64,000 nt of DNA from WTGU01 sp965200925 (GTDB lineage: Bacteria; Pseudomonadota; Alphaproteobacteria; UBA828). Below, in pieces: positions 39,202 to 46,848 of this stretch; the first letter of the stretch is position 1, and each line of letters opens with the position of its first letter. The stretch covers positions 1,116,001-1,180,000 of the forward strand of contig OZ241738.1 of NCBI GenBank assembly GCA_965200925.1. Reading direction: 5' to 3'. A program made the translations under genes and the position numbers. Under the pieces are notes generated by a model. The model ran no database searches, was not told the origin of the DNA, and was given only the letters and a program-made list of their open reading frames with translations.

Positions 39202-40273
39202 GGTCGACGATGACGACGTCCACGCGCGGGCGCGGGTCGGCGCCGGCCAGGGCCGCATCGGCGCGCGCCAGGGCGGCGGCTGCGACCGAGTCCCCCAGCG
39301 CGAGGCCGGCCCGGACGGCGACCGCCAGGACCGCGCCCGCCGACGACGCGGCGCGGGCCTCGGTCAGGGCCGACTCGCCCGCGCCGAGAGCGTCGAGGCG
39401 ACGCACGAGGCCGCCGAGATCGACCGCGCTGCGCGCGGAGTGGAGGTCCTTGTGGCCGTCAGCGAACTTCGCGATTTTGGCGAAGCCGCCGGCAAAGGTG
39501 AACCGCGCCACCGGCTTGCGCCGCACCAGCTTCAGCGTCGCGCCGGCGAAATCGCCCATGTCGATCAGCGCCGCCGCGTCGAGATCGTAGAGCGCCTGGA
39601 CGGCCGCTTCGGAGACCCGCCCGGTCGCCGCCGCGAGATGGGACGCGCCGCCGGCGACGGCCACGTCGATGCCCTGCCGGATCGAGGCGATCCAGGCGGC
39701 GCAGGAATAGGGCTTGACGATGCCCGACGTGCCGAGCACGGAGAGGCCGCCGACGATGCCAAGCCGCCCGTTCATCGTCCGCGCCGCGAGCCGCCTTCCC
39801 TCCGGGATCGCGATGGCGACCGCGACGTCCGGCGGACCGTTGAGCGCGTGCGCCAATTCCCGGAGTGTCTCGCCGATCATCCGGCGCGGGGCCGGGTTGA
39901 TCGCGGGTTCGCCCACCGGGAGGCCCAGGCCCGGCCGGGTCACCGTCCCTATCCCCTCGCCACCCCGGAACACGATGCCGGCGCCCGCCGCCGCCCGCCG
40001 GACCCAGGCTTCGACGAGGGCGCCATGGGTCACGTCCGGGTCGTCGCCGGCGTCCTTGCGCACCGCCGCGCGGCCGAAGCGCCCGTCGCATTCGGCCAGG
40101 GCCAGGGGGAAGGACGGGCGCTCGCCGCCCGGCAGCGTCACCCGCGCCGGATCGGGGAAGCGGCCGGTCGCCAGCGCCGTATAGGCGGCACCCGCCGCCG
40201 CCGCGGCGCAAGCGCCGGTGGTCCAGCCTCGCCGCAACCCGCGCCCGCCGCGCGCCCGCGCTCCCGTCGCCAT
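39167..40273 (-). CDS. cbiD: cobalt-precorrin-5B C1-methyltransferase
   Basis: Methylates C-1 of the cobalt corrinoid ring; it belongs to the early-cobalt (anaerobic-type) route and has no counterpart in the late-cobalt route, which uses CobF. The 368-residue protein has the N-terminal R-R-G-W-T-T-G-A-C-A-A-A-A-A block, G-G-E-G-I-G-T-V-T-R-P-G-L-G-L-P-V-G, G-G-L-S-V-L-G-T-S-G-I-V-K-P-Y-S and F-A-G-G-F-A-K-I-A-K-F. The ATG at 40273 is divergent from cobA across 48 bases. It probably shares a transcript with cobK. Confidence 0.94.
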   Translation of the reverse strand: MATGARARGGRGLRRGWTTGACAAAAAGAAYTALATGRFPDPARVTLPGGERPSFPLALAECDGRFGRAAVRKDAGDDPDVTHGALVEAWVRRAAAGAGIVFRGGEGIGTVTRPGLGLPVGEPAINPAPRRMIGETLRELAHALNGPPDVAVAIAIPEGRRLAARTMNGRLGIVGGLSVLGTSGIVKPYSCAAWIASIRQGIDVAVAGGASHLAAATGRVSEAAVQALYDLDAAALIDMGDFAGATLKLVRRKPVARFTFAGGFAKIAKFADGHKDLHSARSAVDLGGLVRRLDALGAGESALTEARAASSAGAVLAVAVRAGLALGDSVAAAALARADAALAGADPRPRVDVVIVDRAGRIVGRAGP

Positions 40274-40321
40274 GGCGCCGGTTATACCGCGCGGGCACGG
40301 GCGCGGTGTAGACTTCGGGCC

Positions 40322-41173
40322 ATGGAAAACGCGCGCACGCGGCCGGTCGCGCCGCCCTTGCCGACGATCGCGCCCGGCTCCGTGTGGCTGGTCGGCGCCG
40401 GGCCGGGCGACCCCGGCCTGCTCACGCTGCACGCGGCCAACGCCCTCGCCCACGCCGACTGCGTCGTCTACGACGCCCTGGTCTCGCCCGAGATCATCGC
40501 CCACGCGCGGCCCGGCGCGGCCCTCGAATACGCCGGCAAGCGCGGCGGCAAGCCTTCCGCGCAGCAACCCGACATCTCCCAGCGCCTGATCCGGCGCGCC
40601 CGCCAGGGGCTTCGCGTCCTGCGCCTCAAGGGAGGTGATCCGTTCGTCTTCGGACGCGGCGGCGAGGAGGCCCTGGCGCTCGCCGCCGCGCGCGTGCCCT
40701 TCCGGCTGGTCCCCGGCGTCACCGCCGCCGCCGGCCTGGCTTGCGCTGGCATTCCGACGACCCACCGGACGGCCAATTCGGCGGTCACCTTGCTCACCGG
40801 CCACGAGGCCGGCGGCGCCCCGCCGGACGGCCTGGAGTGGCGCGCGATCGCCCGCGGCGCGCCGGTGCTGATCTTCTACATGGCGCTGCGGCAGCTCGAT
40901 GTGCTCGCGACTCGGCTGGCGGACCATGGCCTCTCCGGCAACACACCGGTGGCGCTGGTGAGCCAGGCCACCACCCGTGCGCAGCGCGTCGTCGAAGCCC
41001 CCCTCCGGGAGGCGGCGGGCGCGGCCGCGCGGGCGGGCCTGGAGGCACCGTGCCTCGTCGTCGTGGGCGAGGTCGTGCGCCTGCGGCGGGCGCTGGATCC
41101 GGCCGCCACGGTCGAGGCACGCGCGGCGGCCGCCGCGGCGCTCGCCCGGCACTGGCGGCGCGAAGCCGGCTGA
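40322..41173 (+). CDS. cobA: uroporphyrinogen-III C-methyltransferase
   Basis: SAM-dependent SUMT making precorrin-2 from uroporphyrinogen III, the entry to cobalamin (and siroheme). The 283-residue chain has V-G-A-G-P-G-D-P-G-L-L-T-L-H-A, L-R-L-K-G-G-D-P-F-V-F-G-R-G-G-E-E and V-P-G-V-T-A-A-A-G-L-A-C-A-G-I-P. No CysG oxidase/chelatase domain is fused to it. The frame extends far upstream antisense to cbiD and cobK, but the ATG at 40322 gives the family N-terminus after a short Pro-rich lead. Confidence 0.95.
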   Translation: MENARTRPVAPPLPTIAPGSVWLVGAGPGDPGLLTLHAANALAHADCVVYDALVSPEIIAHARPGAALEYAGKRGGKPSAQQPDISQRLIRRARQGLRVLRLKGGDPFVFGRGGEEALALAAARVPFRLVPGVTAAAGLACAGIPTTHRTANSAVTLLTGHEAGGAPPDGLEWRAIARGAPVLIFYMALRQLDVLATRLADHGLSGNTPVALVSQATTRAQRVVEAPLREAAGAAARAGLEAPCLVVVGEVVRLRRALDPAATVEARAAAAAALARHWRREAG

Positions 41174-41214
41174 CGGGGGCTCCCGTGCGCGGGCCTGGAG
41201 AACCACGCATCAAC

Positions 41215-41244
41215 TTGCCGCGAACGGCACCGGGGCGATAGTCT
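41215..41244 (+). promoter_or_regulatory. possible promoter for the sco-cobB pair
   Basis: TTGCCG (41215-41220) and TAGTCT (41239-41244) are 18 bases apart, 39 bases ahead of the sco ATG. The match to the sigma-70 consensus is partial (four and three of six), but the -10 is identical to the one proposed for acoA. Confidence 0.25.
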
Positions 41245-41283
41245 GGCGGCGCACAGGCTGCGACGACGACGGGCCGATGGCCC

Positions 41284-41949
41284 ATGTGGAAGAATTTCGG
41301 CGGATTCGGCGGCGGCCAGCCGGGCCAGCGGCGCAACCCGATCATCTGGATCGTGGTGATCGCCGCGATCCTGATCTATTCGCAGTACGACGGCTCGCTG
41401 TTCGGTAATATCGACCAGAGCCACATCTCGCGAATGACGGTGCCGCCGGAGGAGGTCACGGGCGCGTTCGCGCTGATCGACCATACCGGCGCCCCACGAA
41501 CGGAGCGGGATTTCCACGGTGCCCATACGCTCATCCATTTCGGGTACACGTGGTGCCCCGACGTTTGCCCCAGCGCCATGCTCGTCATGGCCCAGGCCCT
41601 GGAGGACCTTGCCGCCCGGGGGAAGAGCGTCCGGCCTCTCTTCATCACCGTGGACCCGGCGCGCGACACCGTGGAGAAGCTCGCCGCCTATGTTGATCTG
41701 CTGATCCCCGGCCTCGTCGGCCTGACCGGTTCGGAAGAGGCGGTCGCGCAGGCACTCGACTCGTTCGGCGTGGAACGCCGCTCCCACCGGAAGGGTGCAG
41801 ACGACACCGATTACCTCGTAGACCATACCTCGCTGTTCTACCTGATGGCGCCGGACGGCGCCTTCGTCCGGCACTTCGATCCGAGCCAGGGGCCAACCAG
41901 AATCGCTGTCGATATCGAGCGGTATCTGCCGGACCGGGCCGAGGGGTGA
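41284..41949 (+). CDS. SCO1/SenC-family copper chaperone
   Basis: A 221-residue membrane-anchored, thioredoxin-fold protein that delivers copper to the CuA centre of cytochrome c oxidase in its family. One membrane segment (about 19-33) is followed by a periplasmic domain with the copper ligands C91-P-D-V-C95 and H181 (Y-L-V-D-H-T-S-L). It is not a cobalamin enzyme, yet its stop overlaps the GTG of cobB (GTGA), and it sits inside the cob cluster. An out-of-frame ATG seven bases upstream is not used. Confidence 0.92.
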   Translation: MWKNFGGFGGGQPGQRRNPIIWIVVIAAILIYSQYDGSLFGNIDQSHISRMTVPPEEVTGAFALIDHTGAPRTERDFHGAHTLIHFGYTWCPDVCPSAMLVMAQALEDLAARGKSVRPLFITVDPARDTVEKLAAYVDLLIPGLVGLTGSEEAVAQALDSFGVERRSHRKGADDTDYLVDHTSLFYLMAPDGAFVRHFDPSQGPTRIAVDIERYLPDRAEG

Positions 41950-43250
41950 GCCGCGGCATCGTCCTCGCCGCGCCGGCTTCCGGCAGCGGCAAGACCGTCC
42001 TCTGCGCCGGATTGCTCACCCATCTGCGGGCGCACGGCCATGCCGTGCAGGCCTTCAAGGCGGGGCCGGACTACATCGATCCGGGCTACCACCGGCTGGC
42101 GACGGGCCGTGACTGCGTGAACCTCGACCCCTGGGCGATGCGCCCGGCGACGCTCGCCCGCCGCGTCACGGCGCTGTGCGCCGACGCTTCGCTCGTCCTG
42201 GGCGAGGGCGCGATGGGTCTGTTCGACGGCGCCCGCGACGGCACCGGCTCGACGGCCGATCTCGCGGCCCGCCTGGGCCTGCCCGTCGTGCTCGTGGTCG
42301 ACGCGCGCGGCCAGGGCGCTTCGGTCGCGGCCTTGGCGGAGGGGTTTGCCAACCATCGGCCGGGCCTCGATATCGCCGGAGTCGTTCTCAACCGGGTGGC
42401 GGGCACAGCGCACGAACGGCTCCTGCGCGATGCCCTCGCGGAGAGCGGGATCACGGTCTTCGGCGCCGTGCCGCGGGCGGAAGCGCTGCGCCTCCCGGCC
42501 CGTCATCTCGGCCTGGTGCAGGCGTGCGAAGGGGGGGGAACACGGTGGCTCGCGGAAGCGGCGGCCGTCGTCGCCGATTCCGTCGACTGCGACGCCCTCG
42601 CCGCGTGCGCCCGGCCCTTCGCCCCGGTGTCCGGCGCGGCGGAAGAACCGGCGCTCCCGCCGCTCGGGCAACGGATCGCGGTGGCCCGCGACGCGGCGTT
42701 CGGCTTCTCCTACGGCGCGGTGCTGGCGGAATGGCGCGCGGCCGGTGCGGCGATCCTGCCGTTCTCCCCCCTCGCCGACGAGACGCCCGACGGGGGCGCA
42801 GACGCGGTCTATCTCCCCGGCGGTTATCCCGAGCTTCACGCCGGGCGCCTTGCCGCCGCCGCGCGCTTCCTGGAGGGCTTGCGCGGCGCGGCGCGGCGCG
42901 GTGCCGCGCTGTTCGGCGAATGCGGCGGCTACATGGCGCTCGGCCACGGCCTGACCGATGCCGACGGACGCCGCCACCGGATGGCCGGGCTGCTCCCGCT
43001 GGAGACGGATTTCCGCGACCGCCGCCTCACCCTCGGCTATCGCTATGCCCGGCTGCGCGCGGGCGGCCCCCTCGGCGCGGCGGGCACGCTCTATCGCGGA
43101 CACGAGTTCCACTATTGCCGGACGGTCTCGGAAGGCGAAAGCCGCCCGCTGTTCGACGTCGACGACGCGAACCACGCGGCCCTGGGCACCGCCGGCCTTG
43201 CCTGCGGCACCGTCTCCGGCTCCTTCATCCACCTCATCGACCGCGCGTGA
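41946..43250 (+). CDS. cobB: cobyrinate a,c-diamide synthase
   Basis: Amidates the a and c side chains of (hydrogeno/cobalt) cobyrinate with glutamine and ATP (CobB/CbiA). The 434-residue chain has P-loop L-A-A-P-A-S-G-S-G-K-T-V-L near the N-terminus, F-K-A-G-P-D-Y-I-D-P-G-Y-H, and a glutaminase domain with nucleophile C326 (L-F-G-E-C-G-G-Y-M-A-L-G). The start is GTG, in a four-base overlap with sco. It ends the cobalamin cluster, 149 bases before the insertion sequence; that gap shows only short GC hairpins. Confidence 0.94.
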   Translation: MSRGIVLAAPASGSGKTVLCAGLLTHLRAHGHAVQAFKAGPDYIDPGYHRLATGRDCVNLDPWAMRPATLARRVTALCADASLVLGEGAMGLFDGARDGTGSTADLAARLGLPVVLVVDARGQGASVAALAEGFANHRPGLDIAGVVLNRVAGTAHERLLRDALAESGITVFGAVPRAEALRLPARHLGLVQACEGGGTRWLAEAAAVVADSVDCDALAACARPFAPVSGAAEEPALPPLGQRIAVARDAAFGFSYGAVLAEWRAAGAAILPFSPLADETPDGGADAVYLPGGYPELHAGRLAAAARFLEGLRGAARRGAALFGECGGYMALGHGLTDADGRRHRMAGLLPLETDFRDRRLTLGYRYARLRAGGPLGAAGTLYRGHEFHYCRTVSEGESRPLFDVDDANHAALGTAGLACGTVSGSFIHLIDRA

Positions 43251-43389
43251 CCAACCGGGCTTCTCCGGTCCGCGCCCGGCATCCCGGCGAAACGTCGGGA
43301 ACCATGCACGATCCCCGACAAAGGCGACGAGACCCGCCAGCGCGCGGGGGCACGCGGGTTCAGACTCGGTGGTCTCGCCGTCCAAGACC

Positions 43390-43399
43390 CGGACCGACC
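43390..43399. repeat. target-site duplication, left copy
   Basis: CGGACCGACC directly abuts the left end of the insertion sequence and is repeated exactly at 44632-44641. Confidence 0.95.
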
Positions 43400-44631
43400 C
43401 AGGGCAATTGCACTTGGGATTTATGAGATGGAGTTATGCGGATTGGTGGCGCGGATCATGTTGAGTAGGAAGCTGTTGTCCCATCCGGCGCGCTTGAGCT
43501 TGCCGCGCATGGCGTCCTTTCCAGGTTCGATACGGGCGACGTTCAGGGCCAGGCGGCGCATCGGTGCAAGGTTTTCCGGCCCCCTCCCGCTGCGGTTGCG
43601 TTGCCGATCCTCGTTCATGGTCACGTCCAACACCCAGTGCAAGGAGTTCTCGATCGCCCAATGGCTGCGCACCGCGTGCTGGAAGCGCTCCGGGGAGAGC
43701 TTGGCGCTCATGATGTAGTAGCGAGTCTCGGTGGTGGTCCCGGCTCCGGTTTCGCGCGTAGCGACCCCCTTGCCGATGGCCGCCAGCCCGGGCCAGCGGT
43801 GCCGTTCCTGAAGCCAGTCGATGTCGTGGGCGACGCTGGCGGTGCGGGTCTCGATGCGCCCGTGGCCGCCGTCAACGTCTTGATGGCACAGCCGCTTCTC
43901 ATCCTGCGCCGGGTCGTCCAGATACAGCTTCGCGTCTTCGTACAGCGCCCCCTGGTTGCCCTTCGGCGCCAGCACGTAGTCGGCCGCCCGCCGCAGTGAC
44001 CGCCTGCGCCGTCCGGCGCTGTGTGTGCATCGCGTCTGCGGTCACGACCCGCCCCCTCAGCGCCAGCATCTCCAACAATGCCGGCACTGCCGCGATCTCG
44101 TTCGACTTGTCTTCCACCCGTACCTGTCCCAACACCAGACGCGCCTCGCTGGCGAACGCCTGCACCAGGTGCAGCGGGGACCGCGAGGCCGCGTCGGCGA
44201 ACGACCGGCGCAACGCCTTGCCGTCGATGGCCACCACCTCACCCGCAAACCCGGCCGCCCAACCCTCGGCAAGCCGCAGCATCGCCCGCTGCAAGCCGCC
44301 GGGGTCCAGCGCGTTGAATAGGTCGGTGAAGGCGTCGTGGCTCGGAATGCCATGCGCCAAGCGCATGAAACCGCGCAGAAACCCCTCCTTGGCACGGCCA
44401 AAGCGTTCCATGTCGGCGCAGCCCTCGCCGCCGCACAGCGCCGACAGAAGACCGATCATCAGCATCTCATCCAGATCGTGGAGCGTCGTGTTGCTCCGAC
44501 GCGGGTCCGCAACCCCTTCAAATAAATGACCAAACTCTTCCATGTCGGCTCTCCGCATACACTCGGGAGCACACAACATGAATCAATCTACGACACAAAT
44601 ACACCTCGTCAGTTCAAGTGCAATTGCCCTG
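43400..44631 (-). mobile_element. complete ISAs1-family insertion sequence, 1,232 bp
   Basis: Bounded by perfect 16-bp terminal inverted repeats, CAGGGCAATTGCACTT at 43400-43415 and its complement at 44616-44631, and by a perfect 10-bp target duplication. One transposase gene fills the element on the minus strand. Intact ends and duplication argue for a recent insertion. Removing the element and one duplication restores a continuous intergenic region between cobB and the small gene at 44.7-44.9 kb; no gene was cut. Confidence 0.95.
43421..44543 (-). pseudogene. ISAs1-family DDE transposase with a +1 frameshift
   Basis: The N-terminal part (44543 to about 43985) reads M-E-E-F-G-H-L-F-E-G-V-A-D-P-R-R; the C-terminal part continues in another frame from D-Y-V-L-A-P-K-G-N to N-P-H-N-S-I-S. 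Deleting one base in the G/C run at 43981-43985 (GGCGGCC to GGCGGC) restores a 373-residue protein, normal for the family. The DDE residues are all present across the two parts: D in V-V-A-I-D-G-K, D in V-T-A-D-A-M-H-T-Q, and E in W-A-I-E-N-S-L-H-W-V. So the element is either defective or affected by a base-call error. Confidence 0.9.
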
Positions 44632-44641
44632 CGGACCGACC
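44632..44641. repeat. target-site duplication, right copy
   Basis: CGGACCGACC follows the right end of the insertion sequence and matches 43390-43399 exactly. Confidence 0.95.
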
Positions 44642-44666
44642 CTTGGATGTGCGATCGGCGGGGGGT

Positions 44667-44916
44667 TCAATGCTCGGCATGGGCCGGTCGATACAGTAGC
44701 GATGCCGGCAGCGTCAGCGGCGGTGCCCCGACCCGTCTGGTCAAGTATGGCCCGCGACCGAAGCGCCCTAATCGCATCTTCCGCCGCCGCTTCAAACGAT
44801 TCGTAGGTTCCGACGAGCTTCTCGTCATGCACGACGACCCACTCGTTGAGGTGGTCGGTTTCGAGCATGTCACGCATGCGCTCATATGCGGCGGTCTCTT
44901 TGCCCAATCCGGCCAT
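44667..44916 (-). pseudogene. small conserved protein gene with a frameshift
   Basis: The N-terminal part (M-A-G-L-G-K-E-T-A-A-Y-E-R-M-R-D-M-L and W-V-V-V-H-D-E-K-L-V-G-T-Y-E-S-F) and the C-terminal part (R-F-G-R-G-P-Y-L-T-R-R-V-G-A-P-P-L-T-L-P, ending R-P-A-H-A-E-H) belong together. They look like a small unnamed family with that exact order, similar in shape to DUF5678 proteins. They are out of frame by one base: a G too many in the GGG at 44766-44768. Corrected, the protein is 82 residues. In the uncorrected frame, translation runs on into the insertion sequence's inverted repeat. It may be a pseudogene or a homopolymer error. Confidence 0.7.
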
Positions 44917-44922
44917 AGCACG

Positions 44923-46821
44923 TCACCGGAGCGCGCGGATCATGAAGTCGCGCCAGATGGCGGCCGGGTGGCTGCCGCCCGTCACCTCGTCCATCGGGGT
45001 ACCGTCATCATTGCCGAGCCATACGCCCGTCGTCAGGGCACCGGCCCAGCCGACGAACCAGGCGTCGCGGAATTTCTGCGTGGTGCCGGTCTTGCCGTAG
45101 GCCGGCCCCAGCGCCGGCGGCAGGGCGGCCGCGCGGCCGGTGCCTTCGGCGACGGCGGCGGCGAGCAAATCGCGCATGGCGTCCACCGCCGGCGGGGCCA
45201 CCGCGCGGCCGGCGCCGGAGCCCGCCCGGCGGTAGAGAAGCGCTCCTGCGCGGTCGCGGATCTCGACGATTCCGTGGGGGAGGACACGCCTGCCGCCGCT
45301 GGCCAGGGCTGCATAGGCCGCCGTGAGCTCGAGCGGCGTCACCTCGCCCGTGCCGAGGGCGAGGCTCGCGTCGGCGGGAAGTTCGCTCTCGATGCCGAGC
45401 CGCAACGCCGCCTCCCGGATCCGCGCGACACCCGCGCGCAGGCCGGCGCGGACCGCCACGGTGTTGACCGAGTGCGCGAAGGCTTCACGGACCGTTATCG
45501 GGCCGCGGTAGCGGCCGTCGTGGTTGCGCGGCGCCCAGCCGGCGATGGCGACCGGCGCGTCCTCCAGCACGTCGTCGGGCGCGAGCCCGTCTTCGACGGC
45601 CGCGAGATAGACCAGCGTCTTGAAGGCCGAGCCCGGCTGCCGCCTGGCCTGGGTCGCGCGGTTGAACCGGCTCTTCCGGTAGTCGCGCCCGCCGACCATG
45701 GCGCGCACGGCGCCCGTCCCGTCGAGCGCCACCAGGGCCCCCTGCCCGATCCGGCGTGCGCCCCCGGAAGCCACCAGCGCCTCCGAGACCGCCGCTTCCG
45801 CCGCCCGCTGGCGCGCCGGGTCGAGCGTGGTATGGACGCGCAGCACGCCGTGCTCCCGGCCGACATAGCCCGGCACCCGGGCGGCGACCCAATCGGCGAA
45901 CCAGCCCGCCGCCGGGCCGGCCGGCGGCGCGATCGCGAGGCTCTTCACGGCCGCGGCGGCCGCGTCCGCCTCGCCCCGGCTCAGGAAGCCCGCCTCCGCC
46001 ATCGCCTCCACCACGACTCCCGCGCGCCGTCGCGCCAGCGCCGGGTTGCCGGCCGGGCTGTAGCGCGACGGCGCCTTCAGCAGGCCGGCGATGAGGGCGG
46101 CTTGCGCGACCGTGACGCGGCGCGCGCCGCGCCCGAAATAGCGCCGGGCGGCCGCGTCGACGCCGTAGGCGCCGGCACCGAAATAGGCGCGGTTGAGATA
46201 GATCGTCAGGATTTCCTCCTTGGTGAATTCCCGCTCCAGCCAGAAGGCCAGCATCGCCTCCTGGATCTTGCGCTTGACGCTGCGCTCGGGCGAAAGGAAC
46301 ACGAGCTTGGCGACCTGCTGGGAAATCGTGCTGCCGCCGGCGACGACGCGGCCGGACACCGCATTGCGCCACGCGGCGCGAATCACGCCGAAGGCGTCGA
46401 CCCCGCCGTGTTCGAAGAAGCGCCGGTCCTCGATCGCGAGCACCGCCTCGGGCAGCGCCGGCGGCATTTCCGCGACCGGGACGAACGCACCCCACATCTC
46501 CCCGACATTGGCAATCATCGAGCCGTCGGCCGCGAACACCGTGACCGACAGCGGAGTCTCGGGGCCGGCGAGCGTGTCCGTATCGGGCAGGTCGTGCGCG
46601 TAGTAGCCGACGAATCCGGCCCCGACCACGACCAGCCACAGCACCGCGACGGCGGCCCACTTGACGACGCGCCAGAGGACGCGCCGACGCGCCTTCCCGG
46701 CGGTCCTTCCGCGCCGGCGCGCCTTCCGCGCCGGCTTGCGCCGCGGGCCCGGCTTGCGCGGGCCGGCCTTGCGTGAGCGCTTCGATACGGCCCGGCGGAC
46801 GGAAGGTTTGCGCGCGGCCAT
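44923..46821 (-). CDS. mrcA: bifunctional penicillin-binding protein 1A
   Basis: Class A PBP that polymerises and cross-links peptidoglycan. The 632-residue chain has a very basic cytoplasmic tail (1-48), one membrane anchor (about 49-73), a glycosyltransferase domain with catalytic E131 (A-I-E-D-R-R-F-F-E-H-G-G) and G-G-S-T-I-S-Q-Q, and a transpeptidase domain with S398-A-F-K401, S451-V-N453 and K577-T-G579. It is shorter than E. coli PBP1a, with no extra OB insert evident, and closer to PBP1A-like chains of other alphaproteobacteria. It is downstream of gyrB on the same strand, 27 bases away. Confidence 0.92.
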   Translation of the reverse strand: MAARKPSVRRAVSKRSRKAGPRKPGPRRKPARKARRRGRTAGKARRRVLWRVVKWAAVAVLWLVVVGAGFVGYYAHDLPDTDTLAGPETPLSVTVFAADGSMIANVGEMWGAFVPVAEMPPALPEAVLAIEDRRFFEHGGVDAFGVIRAAWRNAVSGRVVAGGSTISQQVAKLVFLSPERSVKRKIQEAMLAFWLEREFTKEEILTIYLNRAYFGAGAYGVDAAARRYFGRGARRVTVAQAALIAGLLKAPSRYSPAGNPALARRRAGVVVEAMAEAGFLSRGEADAAAAAVKSLAIAPPAGPAAGWFADWVAARVPGYVGREHGVLRVHTTLDPARQRAAEAAVSEALVASGGARRIGQGALVALDGTGAVRAMVGGRDYRKSRFNRATQARRQPGSAFKTLVYLAAVEDGLAPDDVLEDAPVAIAGWAPRNHDGRYRGPITVREAFAHSVNTVAVRAGLRAGVARIREAALRLGIESELPADASLALGTGEVTPLELTAAYAALASGGRRVLPHGIVEIRDRAGALLYRRAGSGAGRAVAPPAVDAMRDLLAAAVAEGTGRAAALPPALGPAYGKTGTTQKFRDAWFVGWAGALTTGVWLGNDDGTPMDEVTGGSHPAAIWRDFMIRALR

Positions 46822-46848
46822 CGACCGCCAACTCCCGGCGCAACGGCG

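Noticed and set aside
44614..44916. Intact 100-residue gene running into the insertion sequence
   Set aside because: Its last third is out-of-frame sequence and the inverted repeat; the conserved C-terminus of the family lies in the neighbouring frame and ends at 44667.
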